In this document: piece by piece, positions 35,419 to 43,392 of the stretch
Numbering within the stretch: the stretch's first letter is position 1
Layout: the number at the start of each line of letters is the position of its first letter
Assembly: GCF_002706745.1 (NCBI RefSeq)
Contig: NZ_CP017702.1
Coordinates: forward strand, 682,001-746,000
DNA from: Companilactobacillus farciminis KCTC 3681 = DSM 20184
GTDB lineage: Bacteria > Bacillota > Bacilli > Lactobacillales > Lactobacillaceae
Length of the DNA stretch: 64,000 bases
Direction of reading: 5' to 3'
Translations under genes and position numbers: made by a program
The notes under the pieces: model-generated
The model's input: the letters and a program-made list of their open reading frames with translations, nothing else
What the model was told of the DNA's origin: nothing
Database searches by the model: none

Positions 35419-35469
35419 AAAAACACTTCAAATCCATGGACGTTTTATCTATTGATTTGAAGTGTTTTT
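35419..35469. terminator. Perfect hairpin between divergent adhesin and TetR genes
   Basis: AAAAACACTTCAAATC (35419-35434) and GATTTGAAGTGTTTTT (35454-35469) are perfectly complementary over 16 bp, with A/T tails on both sides. It looks like a bidirectional terminator but lies between two divergently transcribed genes, 82 bp before the TetR start and 195 bp before the adhesin start. Confidence 0.6.
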
Positions 35470-35550
35470 ACTTGAAAGTTATAAAAAATCGAAACAAATT
35501 ATTAACTAAAATATGTTATAGTGATGCCAAAAATAGTGGTGGTGAGGATA

Positions 35551-36141
35551 ATGGAAAAAGTTGATCGACGTGTACAAAAAACTAATCAATCCTTACAATT
35601 AGCGTTTAAAAAATTAGCTAAGACAACTAGGTACCGAGATATTACAGTTAAGCAATTAACTAAAACAGCTCAGATCAATCGGAAGACTTTTTATTTGCAC
35701 TACGATTCAATCGACGACTTTTCAGCAATGGTTGCGGATGAAATTTCTGAAAAAATTTTACAGTTGATTTTGGAAAAGCCACTTAGAGAAGGTTTGTCAG
35801 TCCCTGGGTTTATCTTCGATAAAGTATTTGATTTCTTTTCCCAATCACGAGAATTCTATACTTTCATGATGACGTCGGCCGATTATAGTTTTATCGGACA
35901 ACAAGTAGAGACAATGGTTTCCAGAGGTTTGGCTGATGCTATTTTAAAAGAATTTGATCTTTGTAAATTGGACGCCTATGTCTGTGCTAGTTTTTTGATT
36001 CGTAATACTTTGATGCTGTTTCGGATATATAACGATGGACAAGTGCATCTTGATAGAAGTGAATTTAGAGATCGTCTGATCCGGCTTAATTCATCAGGAT
36101 TAAAGAGCTTTTTGGATATTAACCGTAATTTGGAAAATTAA
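35551..36141 (+). CDS. TetR/AcrR family transcriptional regulator
   Basis: A 196-residue regulator starting MEKVDRRVQKTNQ; the ATG at 35551 has GTGAGGA upstream and the frame back to 35521 lacks one. The N-terminal helix-turn-helix (about 20-55; YRDITVKQLTKTAQINRKTFYLHY pattern) is typical, followed by an alpha-helical C-terminal domain of the TetR_C_8/33 type (FYTFMMTSADYSFIGQQVE). It resembles DhaS-like regulators. The neighbour rpoN starts 90 bp downstream, and the adhesin gene is divergent; either may be a target. Ligand unknown. Confidence 0.88.
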   Translation: MEKVDRRVQKTNQSLQLAFKKLAKTTRYRDITVKQLTKTAQINRKTFYLHYDSIDDFSAMVADEISEKILQLILEKPLREGLSVPGFIFDKVFDFFSQSREFYTFMMTSADYSFIGQQVETMVSRGLADAILKEFDLCKLDAYVCASFLIRNTLMLFRIYNDGQVHLDRSEFRDRLIRLNSSGLKSFLDINRNLEN

Positions 36142-36230
36142 TTTTTTAGAGAGGAATACAAATTACTTAAAAAGCGCTATCATTATATTAGTTATTAAAT
36201 GAAAGCGTTGTTAAGAAGGGAGTGAATCTG

Positions 36231-37508
36231 ATGGAATTAAAACAAAACTTGAATCAAAAACAAGTTCAGGGATTGTCTTTGACTCAAGGTATGCGTCAGT
36301 CCATTTTAATATTGCAGTCTGATGCAATTGATTTAGCAGATTATTTAAATGAACAAAGTTTGGAGAATCCATTATTTGACGTCCATGTCAATTTGGATAT
36401 GCCATTTATTGAAAATAGTAATAATACTTCATATCAAATTAAAGATGAACAACAATCATTATTTGAATATTTATTAGATCAAGTCCAGTTAACGATGAGA
36501 AAGACACCTTTGCGGGACTTAGTTATTTATTTGATTGAACAATTAGATCCAAATGGTTATTTGACTTTGTCAGATAAAGAAATTTTTGAGGAAGTAAAAG
36601 ATATTACGCCAATTATGTTGCTCGATGCCAAAACATTGTTGCAACAATTAGACCCTCCAGGGATTGGAGCTCGTGATTTAAGAGAGTGCTTATACTTGCA
36701 AGCTCAAGCAGATAACGCCAACGCAGAGGTTATGTCCATGTTGAGCGATAACTTTGAATTATTCACTAAACATGAGTGGAAGCAATTGAAGCGTAGTTTG
36801 AAGATTTCTAATGTTGAGTTGCAAAAAGATATTAGTTTTATTCAATCGTTGTCAGCTAATCCGGGTCAAAGATATACATCACAAAATGAACAGTATGTCG
36901 TCCCAGAATTGCAAGTTAAAAAGAATCAAGATAAATTGACTTTGTCGATCACTAAATATGGACAACCACAGTTGGTTTTCGCTGAAGAAACATATGACCG
37001 CTTAGTTAAATCAACCGATGATGATGTTCAAAAATATATTCACGATAAATATAATCAATACAAGACTTTGGAATACAATTTACAACGTCGAATTGATACT
37101 ATTTCAATCATTGGTAGATGTATTGTCAGAGCTCAATATCAGTTCTTCATGCAAAATACTCAAGCCTTAGAGCCACTATTGATCAGGGATGTTGCTCAAA
37201 AGTTGCAGATCAGTGAATCAACAGTCAGTCGAACAATCAATGGTAAATACATTCAGACTGACTTTGGTATTTTTGAATTGAAGCGTTTCTTCTCCCGTCG
37301 TAGTAAGGTAACTGTGGGTGAGGATAAGTCAGTTGATCAAGTTAAAGTTAAGATCAAAGATATCATCAATGATGAAGATAAAAAGAAACCATTGAGTGAC
37401 CAAAAGATTTCCGACATGCTACAAGAAGATGGATTAAAAATTGCTCGTCGGACAGTAGCCAAGTATCGTGAACAATTAGGTTTCCCATCAACTAGTCGTC
37501 GTATTTGA
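36231..37508 (+). CDS. rpoN: RNA polymerase sigma-54 factor
   Basis: Alternative sigma factor of 425 residues that needs an AAA+ enhancer-binding activator. Region I (about 1-50) is Gln-rich with LTQGMRQSILILQSDAIDLADYL; the core-binding domain spans about 70-240; the C-terminal DNA-binding part has the helix-turn-helix ISESTVSRTINGKYIQT and the RpoN box ARRTVAKYREQLGFPSTSRR. The ATG at 36231 with AAGGGAG is favoured over GTG at 36222. In lactic acid bacteria sigma-54 usually serves mannose-class PTS operons through ManR/LevR; no such activator is in the window. Upstream cre-like sequences are too weak to assign. Confidence 0.95.
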   Translation: MELKQNLNQKQVQGLSLTQGMRQSILILQSDAIDLADYLNEQSLENPLFDVHVNLDMPFIENSNNTSYQIKDEQQSLFEYLLDQVQLTMRKTPLRDLVIYLIEQLDPNGYLTLSDKEIFEEVKDITPIMLLDAKTLLQQLDPPGIGARDLRECLYLQAQADNANAEVMSMLSDNFELFTKHEWKQLKRSLKISNVELQKDISFIQSLSANPGQRYTSQNEQYVVPELQVKKNQDKLTLSITKYGQPQLVFAEETYDRLVKSTDDDVQKYIHDKYNQYKTLEYNLQRRIDTISIIGRCIVRAQYQFFMQNTQALEPLLIRDVAQKLQISESTVSRTINGKYIQTDFGIFELKRFFSRRSKVTVGEDKSVDQVKVKIKDIINDEDKKKPLSDQKISDMLQEDGLKIARRTVAKYREQLGFPSTSRRI

Positions 37509-37529
37509 AAAAATAAAAAAGATTTATCG

Positions 37530-37572
37530 AAGCATCTGTTCGGATTTAATGCTGTCCGAATAGATGCTTTTT
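37530..37572 (+). terminator. Terminator after rpoN
   Basis: AAGCATCTGTTCGGA (37530-37544) with TCCGAATAGATGCTT (37555-37569), then T run. Confidence 0.85.
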
Positions 37573-37598
37573 GCTATGGAGGACAGAATTTTAACACT
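37571..37598 (+). repeat. Remnant end of the folded repeat element
   Basis: TTGCTATGGAGGACAGAATT followed by TTAACAC matches the right end of copy D (TTGCTGTGGAGGACGGAATT, 49322-49341) with only two changes over the shared stretch. Only this end is left, fused to the rpoN terminator. Confidence 0.6.
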
Positions 37599-37704
37599 AA
37601 CCAAATTTGGAAAAGAATCAAAAGTTTTACACTATTTTTAATAAAAATCGCTTTTTGGCATAAAATATTTGTATAATGTATTAACCAAAGAGGGGAATAT
37701 ATTT

Positions 37705-38631
37705 ATGAATATTGGACAATTGATAAATCAAATCATTTTGATGTTTGGTTTAATGCTGATTGGGGTTTTGATCAATAAGTTAAAATTTATGCACGCACAA
37801 ACCTCTAGTGATTTAACCAACGTCTTGTTGTATATCGTTTCACCATGTTTAATCATCAACGCTTTTGAACAACCTTATTCTGATTCACGGATCAAGCAAT
37901 TTTTGTTGGCAATTTTGGGAGTTGTCATCTTGTACGTTGTAGAGATTATTGTTGCCAAGTTAGTTTTTGGACGTTTAAAAAATGAGAATCTCAGACGTAT
38001 TGCCCAATATGGCAGTATTTATTCGAATGCCGGTTTTATGGGGATTCCTCTGATCAGTTCTTTATTCGGTGCACCGGGAGTATTTTTTGCGGTCGTATCT
38101 TTGGCAGGTTTTAATATTTTTAGTTGGACTCAAGGAGTTTCTCTATTTAAAACTAATGAAAATGAGGAGAAAACTGATTGGCAGCAGGTTTTATTGAATC
38201 CAAATATTATTGCAATTGTTTTGGGCGTTTTCTTGTTTGTTTTTTCAATTAAGATTCCCAGCGTTCCTAACCAAATCATCAAATACATCGGTTCTGTCAA
38301 TACGCCTTTATCGATGATTGTTATTGGTAACAGTTTGGGGAATATCACTTTTAGTAAAAAGATGTTGAACAAAGAAATTGGTTTGACGATTATCTTACGT
38401 AATTTACTATTTCCAATTATCGCTATTTTCATCCTGCAATTTTTGGGAGTGACTGGCATTGCCTTTTATACAACAGTAGTGATGGCAGCCTGTCCAGTTG
38501 CTGGATTAGTAGTTTTGTTCACTTTACAGGCACAAGGGGATGCTGCTCCAGCAATTTCTTTGATGAGTTTGTCGACAATTTTGAGTTTAATTACGATTCC
38601 TTTGGTTTTTGCTTTGGGAAATGTTTTATAA
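37705..38631 (+). CDS. AEC family transporter (auxin-efflux/malate permease type)
   Basis: Membrane transporter of 308 residues with about ten hydrophobic segments and the inverted-repeat AEC fold: MNIGQLINQIILMFGLMLIG, LYIVSPCLIINAFEQPY (with the helix-breaking PC), YSNAGFMGIPLI and ACPVAGLVVLFTLQAQGD in the second half. Lactic acid bacterial members include malate or citrate permeases, but no malolactic or citrate gene is next to it, so the substrate is open. The ATG at 37705 follows AGAGGGG; the frame extends to 37669 without a site. Confidence 0.88.
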   Translation: MNIGQLINQIILMFGLMLIGVLINKLKFMHAQTSSDLTNVLLYIVSPCLIINAFEQPYSDSRIKQFLLAILGVVILYVVEIIVAKLVFGRLKNENLRRIAQYGSIYSNAGFMGIPLISSLFGAPGVFFAVVSLAGFNIFSWTQGVSLFKTNENEEKTDWQQVLLNPNIIAIVLGVFLFVFSIKIPSVPNQIIKYIGSVNTPLSMIVIGNSLGNITFSKKMLNKEIGLTIILRNLLFPIIAIFILQFLGVTGIAFYTTVVMAACPVAGLVVLFTLQAQGDAAPAISLMSLSTILSLITIPLVFALGNVL

Positions 38632-38650
38632 GACCGGAAGGTCTTTTTTT
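38630..38650 (+). terminator. Terminator after the AEC gene
   Basis: AAGACC, GGAA, GGTCTT and seven T; the stem begins at the stop codon. Confidence 0.8.
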
Positions 38651-38729
38651 ATAAAAATCGCTAATTGAGAAAATACGGTAATTTATTGCTGTGATGAATC
38701 AATGATTTATGCGATTTGAGGTATTTTTG

Positions 38730-38759
38730 CAAACATATGTTCCCCTTATGTGATATAAT
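38730..38759 (+). promoter_or_regulatory. tnpB promoter with LexA-like box
   Basis: An extended -10 (TGATATAAT, 38751-38759) lies 30 bp before the tnpB ATG. Directly upstream, CAAACATATGTTCC (38730-38743) matches the Bacillus LexA/DinR consensus CGAACRNRYGTTYC in 13 of 14 positions. It overlaps the -35 area, where LexA would block transcription. Functional SOS control is inference. Confidence 0.5.
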
Positions 38760-38789
38760 TACGATACCAAATCATGGGAGAGGGTTCAT

Positions 38790-39959
38790 ATGGTCTTAAA
38801 GGGTATCAAACTACGTATTTATCCAGATAGTTACCAAAAGGAACTGATTGAATATAATTTTGGCGCTAATCGTTTTGTTTGGAACAATATGTTAGACATG
38901 ATGATCAAACGTCATGAAAATAATCCTGATTTGAAATCTTTGAAAGCATTCGACTTGAACTATATTTTAACAACTTTCAAAAAAGAACACACTTGGCTAA
39001 AGAAAGCTGAAAGCACTAGTCTTCAAGTTTCTAATAAAGATTTATTTGAGGCTTATAAAGGTTTCTTTAGTAAAAAGCGTAAGTTTCCACGATTCAAAAG
39101 TAAGAAATATCCAAAACAAAGTTATCAATCTAAATTTGTTAATAACAATGTTGCAATACTTGATGATTCTTATATCAAGTTACCTAAACTTGGAGTAATG
39201 AAATATAAGAACAAAAAATCAATTCCTAGTGTAATCAAGTACGTGACTATTCGTAAATCATTGACTAACAAATATTACGCTATTCTTACGGTTGATGAAG
39301 ATATTACTCAATTACCAAGGACAAACAGGTCTGTCGGTCTTGATATGGGTGTTTGTGACCTAGTAATCTGTTCAGACGGAAGTAAGTATAAGACTATCCG
39401 TTTTGATAGGAAACTTGCTAAAAAGAAACACTATTGGGAAAAACGATTAGCTAGAAGACGTAATCAAGCTCTAAGGGATATTCAGTATAAAAAGAAATTT
39501 GGATTGATTGATCCAAAGCCTTTAGAACAATATTCGAACTATATGAGGGCAAAACTCATGGTAGCTAAGTATAGTGAGAAAATTGCTAACCAACGAAAAA
39601 ACTACCTTCATAAAATAACTCGTGAATTAGTTGAGAATAATGATTTGATTGTTATTGAAGATTTGAAAACCAAAAATCTTCTTGGTAATCATAAACTATC
39701 ACGTGCTATTGCTAACCAATCATGGAGAGCATTAAGGTTAATGCTTGAATACAAATGTGAATGGTACGGTAAGAAATTTCTGGTTGTTAATCCATTCAAG
39801 ACTAGTCAAATCTGTTCCAACTGTGGTTACGATGATGGTAAACATGAGTTAGATATTAGAGAATGGGATTGTCCTAGTTGTGGTATTCATCATGATCGCG
39901 ACATCAATGCAAGTAAAAATATATTAAATAATGGCTTGGAACAAGCCTTAGTAAAATAG
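38790..39959 (+). CDS. tnpB: TnpB RNA-guided DNA endonuclease (IS605 type)
   Basis: TnpB proteins cut DNA next to a transposon-associated motif, guided by the omega RNA made from the element's right end; they are ancestors of Cas12. The 389-residue protein seems intact: N-terminal helix-turn-helix (residues 1-60), wedge/REC region, RuvC acid residues D185 (VGLDMGVCDL), E290 (IVIEDLKTKN) and D371 (HHDRDINASKNI), and a zinc ribbon CSNCGY...CPSCG between the last two. GGGAGAGGG precedes the ATG. With all three RuvC acids kept it may be active as a nuclease. The + strand gene ends where the omega RNA scaffold begins. Confidence 0.93.
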   Translation: MVLKGIKLRIYPDSYQKELIEYNFGANRFVWNNMLDMMIKRHENNPDLKSLKAFDLNYILTTFKKEHTWLKKAESTSLQVSNKDLFEAYKGFFSKKRKFPRFKSKKYPKQSYQSKFVNNNVAILDDSYIKLPKLGVMKYKNKKSIPSVIKYVTIRKSLTNKYYAILTVDEDITQLPRTNRSVGLDMGVCDLVICSDGSKYKTIRFDRKLAKKKHYWEKRLARRRNQALRDIQYKKKFGLIDPKPLEQYSNYMRAKLMVAKYSEKIANQRKNYLHKITRELVENNDLIVIEDLKTKNLLGNHKLSRAIANQSWRALRLMLEYKCEWYGKKFLVVNPFKTSQICSNCGYDDGKHELDIREWDCPSCGIHHDRDINASKNILNNGLEQALVK

Positions 39960-40047
39960 TTCTGGCCTCTACTGACTAGTTGAAATACTAGTTGGCAAGT
40001 ATGGAATGTTCCTAGAAGCTCGGTACTTTAGTGCCGATGTAGTTCAC
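39940..40047 (+). ncRNA. Probable omega RNA scaffold / right end of the TnpB element
   Basis: Downstream of tnpB are two hairpins: ACTAGT...ACTAGT (39975-39992) and CGGTAC, TTTA, GTGCCG (40021-40036), then GATGTAGTTCAC. The last hairpin followed by TTCAC is the usual architecture of TnpB right ends, where the scaffold stops and the guide begins. The guide would be the first bases after 40047 (TGTTCAAAATTAGAAAAAGT). The 5' end is not visible from sequence. Confidence 0.6.
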
Positions 40048-40096
40048 TGTTCAAAATTAGAAAAAGTGCTTCAATTATTAAAACGAGGTGATTGAA

Positions 40097-40927
40097 ATGT
40101 TAACTGATGGACACACGCATACACAGTTTTGTCCACATGGCAGTGGTCAAGACGCTGAATTAATGATCCAACGGGCAATCAAGTTGGGTTTCAAGAAGTA
40201 CTGTATTACTGAACATGCACCTTTGCCACCGGACTTTAAAGATGACTATGCAGGAACTGAAGAGGGGCTGACTGAAGCTTCAATGGCAAGTTCTGACTTG
40301 GAAAAATACTTTCAGGAAATGACCCGTTTGCAAAAGAAGTATCAATCTGAAATTAAAATTACGATTGGTTTTGAAGTGGATTATTTGCCAGGTTTTGAAG
40401 ACTGGACTAAAGATTTTTTGGATGAATATGGCCCTAGAACGCAAGAAAATATTTTGTCAGTTCACTTTATGCGAGGAACTGATCAGAAGTTATGGTGCGT
40501 TGATTTTGGCGTGGATGATTTTCAACAAGGATTCAAAAGCTTATTAGAACGACCTCAAGATGTCTTTACGCATTATTTTCAAACAGTTAGAAATTCTGTT
40601 CAGGCGGATTTAGGAACTTATCGTCCAATCAGAATTGGTCACATGAGTTTAGTCAGAAAGTATCAAGACTATTTCCATTTACCAAGTCACTATGACGAGA
40701 AGAATTTACTGTTGGTTGATGAAATTTTGCAAGATGTTAAACAACAAGATCGACAATTGGATTTAAATTTAGCTGGATTGTATAAACCTTTTTGCAATGA
40801 TTTTTATCCAGGCCAATCGATTTTAACTCGTGCCCAAAAGTTAGACATACCGCTAATTTATGGATCCGATGCTCACGATATTTTGTCAGTTGGTCGGGGT
40901 TATCATTTAGTAAAAGTGCTAAATTAA
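40097..40927 (+). CDS. hisJ: Histidinol-phosphatase, PHP family
   Basis: Hydrolyses L-histidinol phosphate to histidinol, the penultimate stage of histidine synthesis, with a trinuclear metal centre. Of 276 residues, metal-binding motifs of the PHP fold are present: DGHTHTQFCPHG at the N-terminus, ITEHAPLP, GFEVDYLPG, LSVHFMRG, RIGHMSLV and SDAHD near the C-terminus. ATG at 40097 (AGGTG upstream) is preferred over the GTG at 40088. It lies before the T-box rather than inside the regulated operon, so it is probably transcribed separately. No hisN-type phosphatase is in the operon. Confidence 0.92.
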   Translation: MLTDGHTHTQFCPHGSGQDAELMIQRAIKLGFKKYCITEHAPLPPDFKDDYAGTEEGLTEASMASSDLEKYFQEMTRLQKKYQSEIKITIGFEVDYLPGFEDWTKDFLDEYGPRTQENILSVHFMRGTDQKLWCVDFGVDDFQQGFKSLLERPQDVFTHYFQTVRNSVQADLGTYRPIRIGHMSLVRKYQDYFHLPSHYDEKNLLLVDEILQDVKQQDRQLDLNLAGLYKPFCNDFYPGQSILTRAQKLDIPLIYGSDAHDILSVGRGYHLVKVLN

Positions 40928-40929
40928 AC

Positions 40930-40958
40930 TTGACAAATTAAAAAGCAGCTTATATCAT
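40930..40958 (+). promoter_or_regulatory. his operon promoter
   Basis: TTGACA (40930-40935), 17 bp, TATCAT (40953-40958), starting 3 bp after the hisJ stop and about 75 bp before the T-box structure. Confidence 0.7.
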
Positions 40959-41032
40959 TAGAAACAATTTAAATGATATCTAATAATTCTAATTTAAATT
41001 TAATTTTAATGATAAAAATAATGATTAGGAAA

Positions 41033-41274
41033 AGTAGTTGACCCGACCTTTACAGAGAGTTCTTGGCAGTGGAAAGAGAACATGGTGGTCAGTGAATCCA
41101 CACCTATGAATTGCAGAGCTGAACAAAGTAGGCTTTGCCGATCGGTTTCGTTATCCGAGTTGACTCAGCCAACGTGAGGTTTAATCCGCAAGGGTTAGAC
41201 GAAATGAGGTGGAACCGCGCAAATTACGTCCTCTTAGCAATTTATTTTGCTAAGGGGATTTTTTTATCTAATTT
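41033..41274 (+). ncRNA. Histidine T-box riboswitch leader
   Basis: Binds uncharged tRNA-His and lets transcription continue into hisZ. The T-box sequence AGGTGGAACCGCG is at 41207-41219. Stem I has the AGTGAA element (41091-41096) followed by CAC at 41099-41103, a His codon in the specifier position. The AG bulge and distal loop sequences fit less clearly by eye. The terminator CCTCTTAGCAA with TTGCTAAGGGG and T run (41230-41268) competes with the antiterminator that contains the T-box. Position directly upstream of the his operon supports His specificity. Confidence 0.93.
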
Positions 41275-41298
41275 TTTATTTCAGGGGAGGTCAAGAAA

Positions 41299-42465
41299 AT
41301 GAAAAACAATTTATTACCATTGGGAACTCGAGATGAATTTGGTGTTCGTTCTGAAGAAAAGCAACGCATTATCGGGGTGATTCAACGACATTTTAATAAT
41401 TTAGGCTTTGCAAGAATCTCGACGCCAATCATTGAGAAACAAGCCGTTTTTCAACCTTACCAATTGGTCAATTCAAAAATGTATCGCTTGTTGGATCAAG
41501 AAGGCGACACGATTGTTTTAAGACCTGACTTGACCTTACCAATTGCGAGATTTCTCAGCTCAACAAGTATTCCTTTGCCACAAAAATTTTGTTACGTGGG
41601 TGATATTTTTCGACTTAGTCGCAGCCTTTCTGGTTCATACAATCAACTGACTCAAGCGGGAATTGAATTGGTTGGTTATCAGTCGACCAAAGCTGAATTG
41701 GAATGTCTGATTAATATTTATGATTTGAGCCAAGAAATTTTAGATGAACAAATAACGATTGAATTAGGATATGCCGATTTTGCCAAAATCTTTCTCGATA
41801 TTTTTACTACTGATGTTGATTTGAGAAGGCAAATAGCTCAAGCCTTGTTCGATAAAAAAATAACTGAATATGAACGCTTGATATCCTCTTTTGAAGATCA
41901 GCGTTTGTATCCTTTGTTAAAAAAATGGCCGCGACTTTTTGGAGAACCAGATGTTATTTTCCAAGAATTAAATCAATATGAGTTGCCGGAATCAGTGACA
42001 TTACGATTGAAAAAAATCAAAGAAATTGTTCTCTTAGTTAGACAGGTTCTTCCCAAGCAACAATTGGCCATCGATTTAAGTAGTCGTGCTCCACAGCAAT
42101 ATTACACTGGTTTGACCTTTCGAGGGTTCGCCAAAAGTGGGGAAGATTATATTTTCAGTGGCGGACGTTATGACAATTTATTAGCTAATTTTCAAGCTCA
42201 AAATGAACCAGCAGTAGGTATGGGAATTGACATCGACTTATTAACAGACTTATGTGTAAAAAAATTCAATCGTATACCAAAAACATTAGTCTTTAGTTCG
42301 ATAAAGAATTGGTCAAAGGCACAAGCACTGGTAAAGAAATTGCCAAATGCGACTTTATCTTTGAGTAATACGAAAGTAGAGGCTGTAAAAGAGGCTCAAA
42401 AACTTCAAGCTAAATTGATTGATATTGAGGAGGATGAAGATGAATTTGAAAATAGCTCTAACTAA
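41299..42465 (+). CDS. hisZ: ATP phosphoribosyltransferase regulatory subunit
   Basis: Histidyl-tRNA-synthetase-like protein without aminoacylation activity that forms a hetero-octamer with short HisG and is needed for its activity and feedback control. The 388 residues include class II synthetase motifs (LRPDLTLPIARF; YVGDIFRLSRSLSGSYNQLTQAG; GLTFRGFAKSGEDYIFSGGRYDNLL), while the anticodon-binding domain is degenerate, which separates it from HisS. GGGGAGG precedes the ATG. It is the first gene after the T-box and overlaps hisG by 26 bp. Confidence 0.94.
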   Translation: MKNNLLPLGTRDEFGVRSEEKQRIIGVIQRHFNNLGFARISTPIIEKQAVFQPYQLVNSKMYRLLDQEGDTIVLRPDLTLPIARFLSSTSIPLPQKFCYVGDIFRLSRSLSGSYNQLTQAGIELVGYQSTKAELECLINIYDLSQEILDEQITIELGYADFAKIFLDIFTTDVDLRRQIAQALFDKKITEYERLISSFEDQRLYPLLKKWPRLFGEPDVIFQELNQYELPESVTLRLKKIKEIVLLVRQVLPKQQLAIDLSSRAPQQYYTGLTFRGFAKSGEDYIFSGGRYDNLLANFQAQNEPAVGMGIDIDLLTDLCVKKFNRIPKTLVFSSIKNWSKAQALVKKLPNATLSLSNTKVEAVKEAQKLQAKLIDIEEDEDEFENSSN

Positions 42466-43081
42466 AGGTCGAGTTGAAAAGCAAGTCATTCCACTATTAG
42501 AAAAAGCCGGAATTGATTGTACCCAGTTACGAAATAAAAAAAGGCGTTTGATATTTAATTCCACATCACAACCTTTTGAATTTATCTTAGCCAAAGGTCC
42601 TGATGTCACAACTTTTTTGGAACGAGGAGTAGTCGATATAGGCATTGTCGGTAGCGATATTTTGACCGAACATCGCAACAGCCAATATGAATTGCTAGAT
42701 TTACAGACGGGAAAATGTCAATTTGTCTTAGCATCGACTAACGACTTCGACCCAGATGAACCTAAACGAAAGATTATTGGAACTAAATATCCCAATATCA
42801 CCAAAGATTATTTCGATACTCTTGGTCAAGATGTGGAAATAATCAAGATTGAAGGATCAGTCGAATTAGCACCTTTAATCGGTTTGACAGATGCCATCGT
42901 TGATATTACTGAAACAGGAACCACATTACGTGAAAACAATTTAAAAGTTTTTGATTATTTGAATAAGGTTTCCACTCGGGTAGTCGTCAATCGTATGGCT
43001 TTGAAACAGCATCCCCAAGAAATTTTTGAGTTTGTAGATCAACTAAAAAAAGTCGTTACTGAAGAAAAGGCTCTTTCTTAA
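42440..43081 (+). CDS. hisG: ATP phosphoribosyltransferase, short form
   Basis: Catalyses the first step of histidine synthesis, joining ATP and PRPP. At 213 residues it is the short HisG lacking the C-terminal regulatory domain, which matches the presence of HisZ. Motifs: MNLKIALTKGRVEKQ, VDIGIVGSDILTEH, and the PRPP loop VDITETGTTLRENNL. The ATG at 42440 follows GAGGAGG and gives the family N-terminus; the TTG at 42419 lies deeper in hisZ. It is followed by a 311-bp gap filled by a folded repeat before hisD. Confidence 0.95.
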   Translation: MNLKIALTKGRVEKQVIPLLEKAGIDCTQLRNKKRRLIFNSTSQPFEFILAKGPDVTTFLERGVVDIGIVGSDILTEHRNSQYELLDLQTGKCQFVLASTNDFDPDEPKRKIIGTKYPNITKDYFDTLGQDVEIIKIEGSVELAPLIGLTDAIVDITETGTTLRENNLKVFDYLNKVSTRVVVNRMALKQHPQEIFEFVDQLKKVVTEEKALS

Positions 43082-43095
43082 TCTTGGTTAGTGTA

Positions 43096-43285
43096 AGTAT
43101 TCCGTCCTCCATAGCAAAGAAAATTTGGTTGGAACAATGTGGGCACGACTTGGAGCCTTTGCTAAGACCAAAACCAGGCAAAGTCTTCAAGCTCGACCTT
43201 TCACTAGGCAATAAATTGCCAAGAGAAATTTCACATTTGAGCCAATTTTCTTTACTATTCCGGACTAGATAGAAATTCTATTTTA
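43096..43285 (+). repeat. Folded repeat element, copy C (inside the his operon)
   Basis: Same element as copies A, B and D, read on +: TTCCGTCCTCC end; outer arms 43111-43130 and 43241-43259 (AGCAAAGAAAATT with AATTTTCTTTACT); ACAATGTG/CACATTTG extension; hairpin CTTGGAGCCTTTGC with GCAAAGTCTTCAAG; hairpin TTTCACTAGGCAA with TTGCCAAGAGAAA (43200-43229); end CCGGACTAGAT. It splits hisG from hisD, so either the operon is transcribed through the structure or a promoter lies within the gap. It is 85-90 percent identical to reverse-complemented copy D by eye. Confidence 0.85.
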
Positions 43286-43317
43286 TTTTCTTAATTATTT
43301 GGAATAAATAACAGAAG

Positions 43318-43365
43318 ACGTTATCTAGTCGAGAGTGACGGCACTTTAAATCTAATTAAATTTAA
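43318..43365 (-). repeat. Deleted remnant of the folded repeat beside copy C
   Basis: TTATCTAGTCGAGAG is joined directly to TGACGGCACTTTAAATCTAA. The first part matches the start of copy B (ATTTAGTCGGGAG) and the second its end (GACGGCATCTTAACCCTAAT). The core is gone. The C plus remnant arrangement thus repeats the A plus B inverted pair. Confidence 0.6.
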
Positions 43366-43392
43366 GAAAGAAGAAAAAAGAGGCAGGTAAAA

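Larger units (their letters stand above)
38640..40047 (+). mobile_element. IS605-superfamily element carrying only tnpB
   Basis: One tnpB gene with non-coding flanks and no tnpA transposase, so it would need a TnpA in trans to move. The right end is probably TTCAC at 40043-40047, after a typical subterminal hairpin. The left end is uncertain: AAATCGC (38655) and GCGATTT (38711) could form a subterminal hairpin, and several TTTAT target-like motifs are present. It lies between the AEC gene and hisJ. Confidence 0.6.

Noticed and set aside
36160..36220. cre-like sequences AAAAAGCGCTATCA and TGAAAGCGTTGTTA before rpoN
   Set aside because: Both miss the conserved outer TG or CA bases, so I did not assign CcpA control.
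43084..43272. A 62-codon frame between hisG and hisD
   Set aside because: It lies fully inside folded repeat copy C, its sequence is dictated by the helices, and the other copies do not keep the frame.
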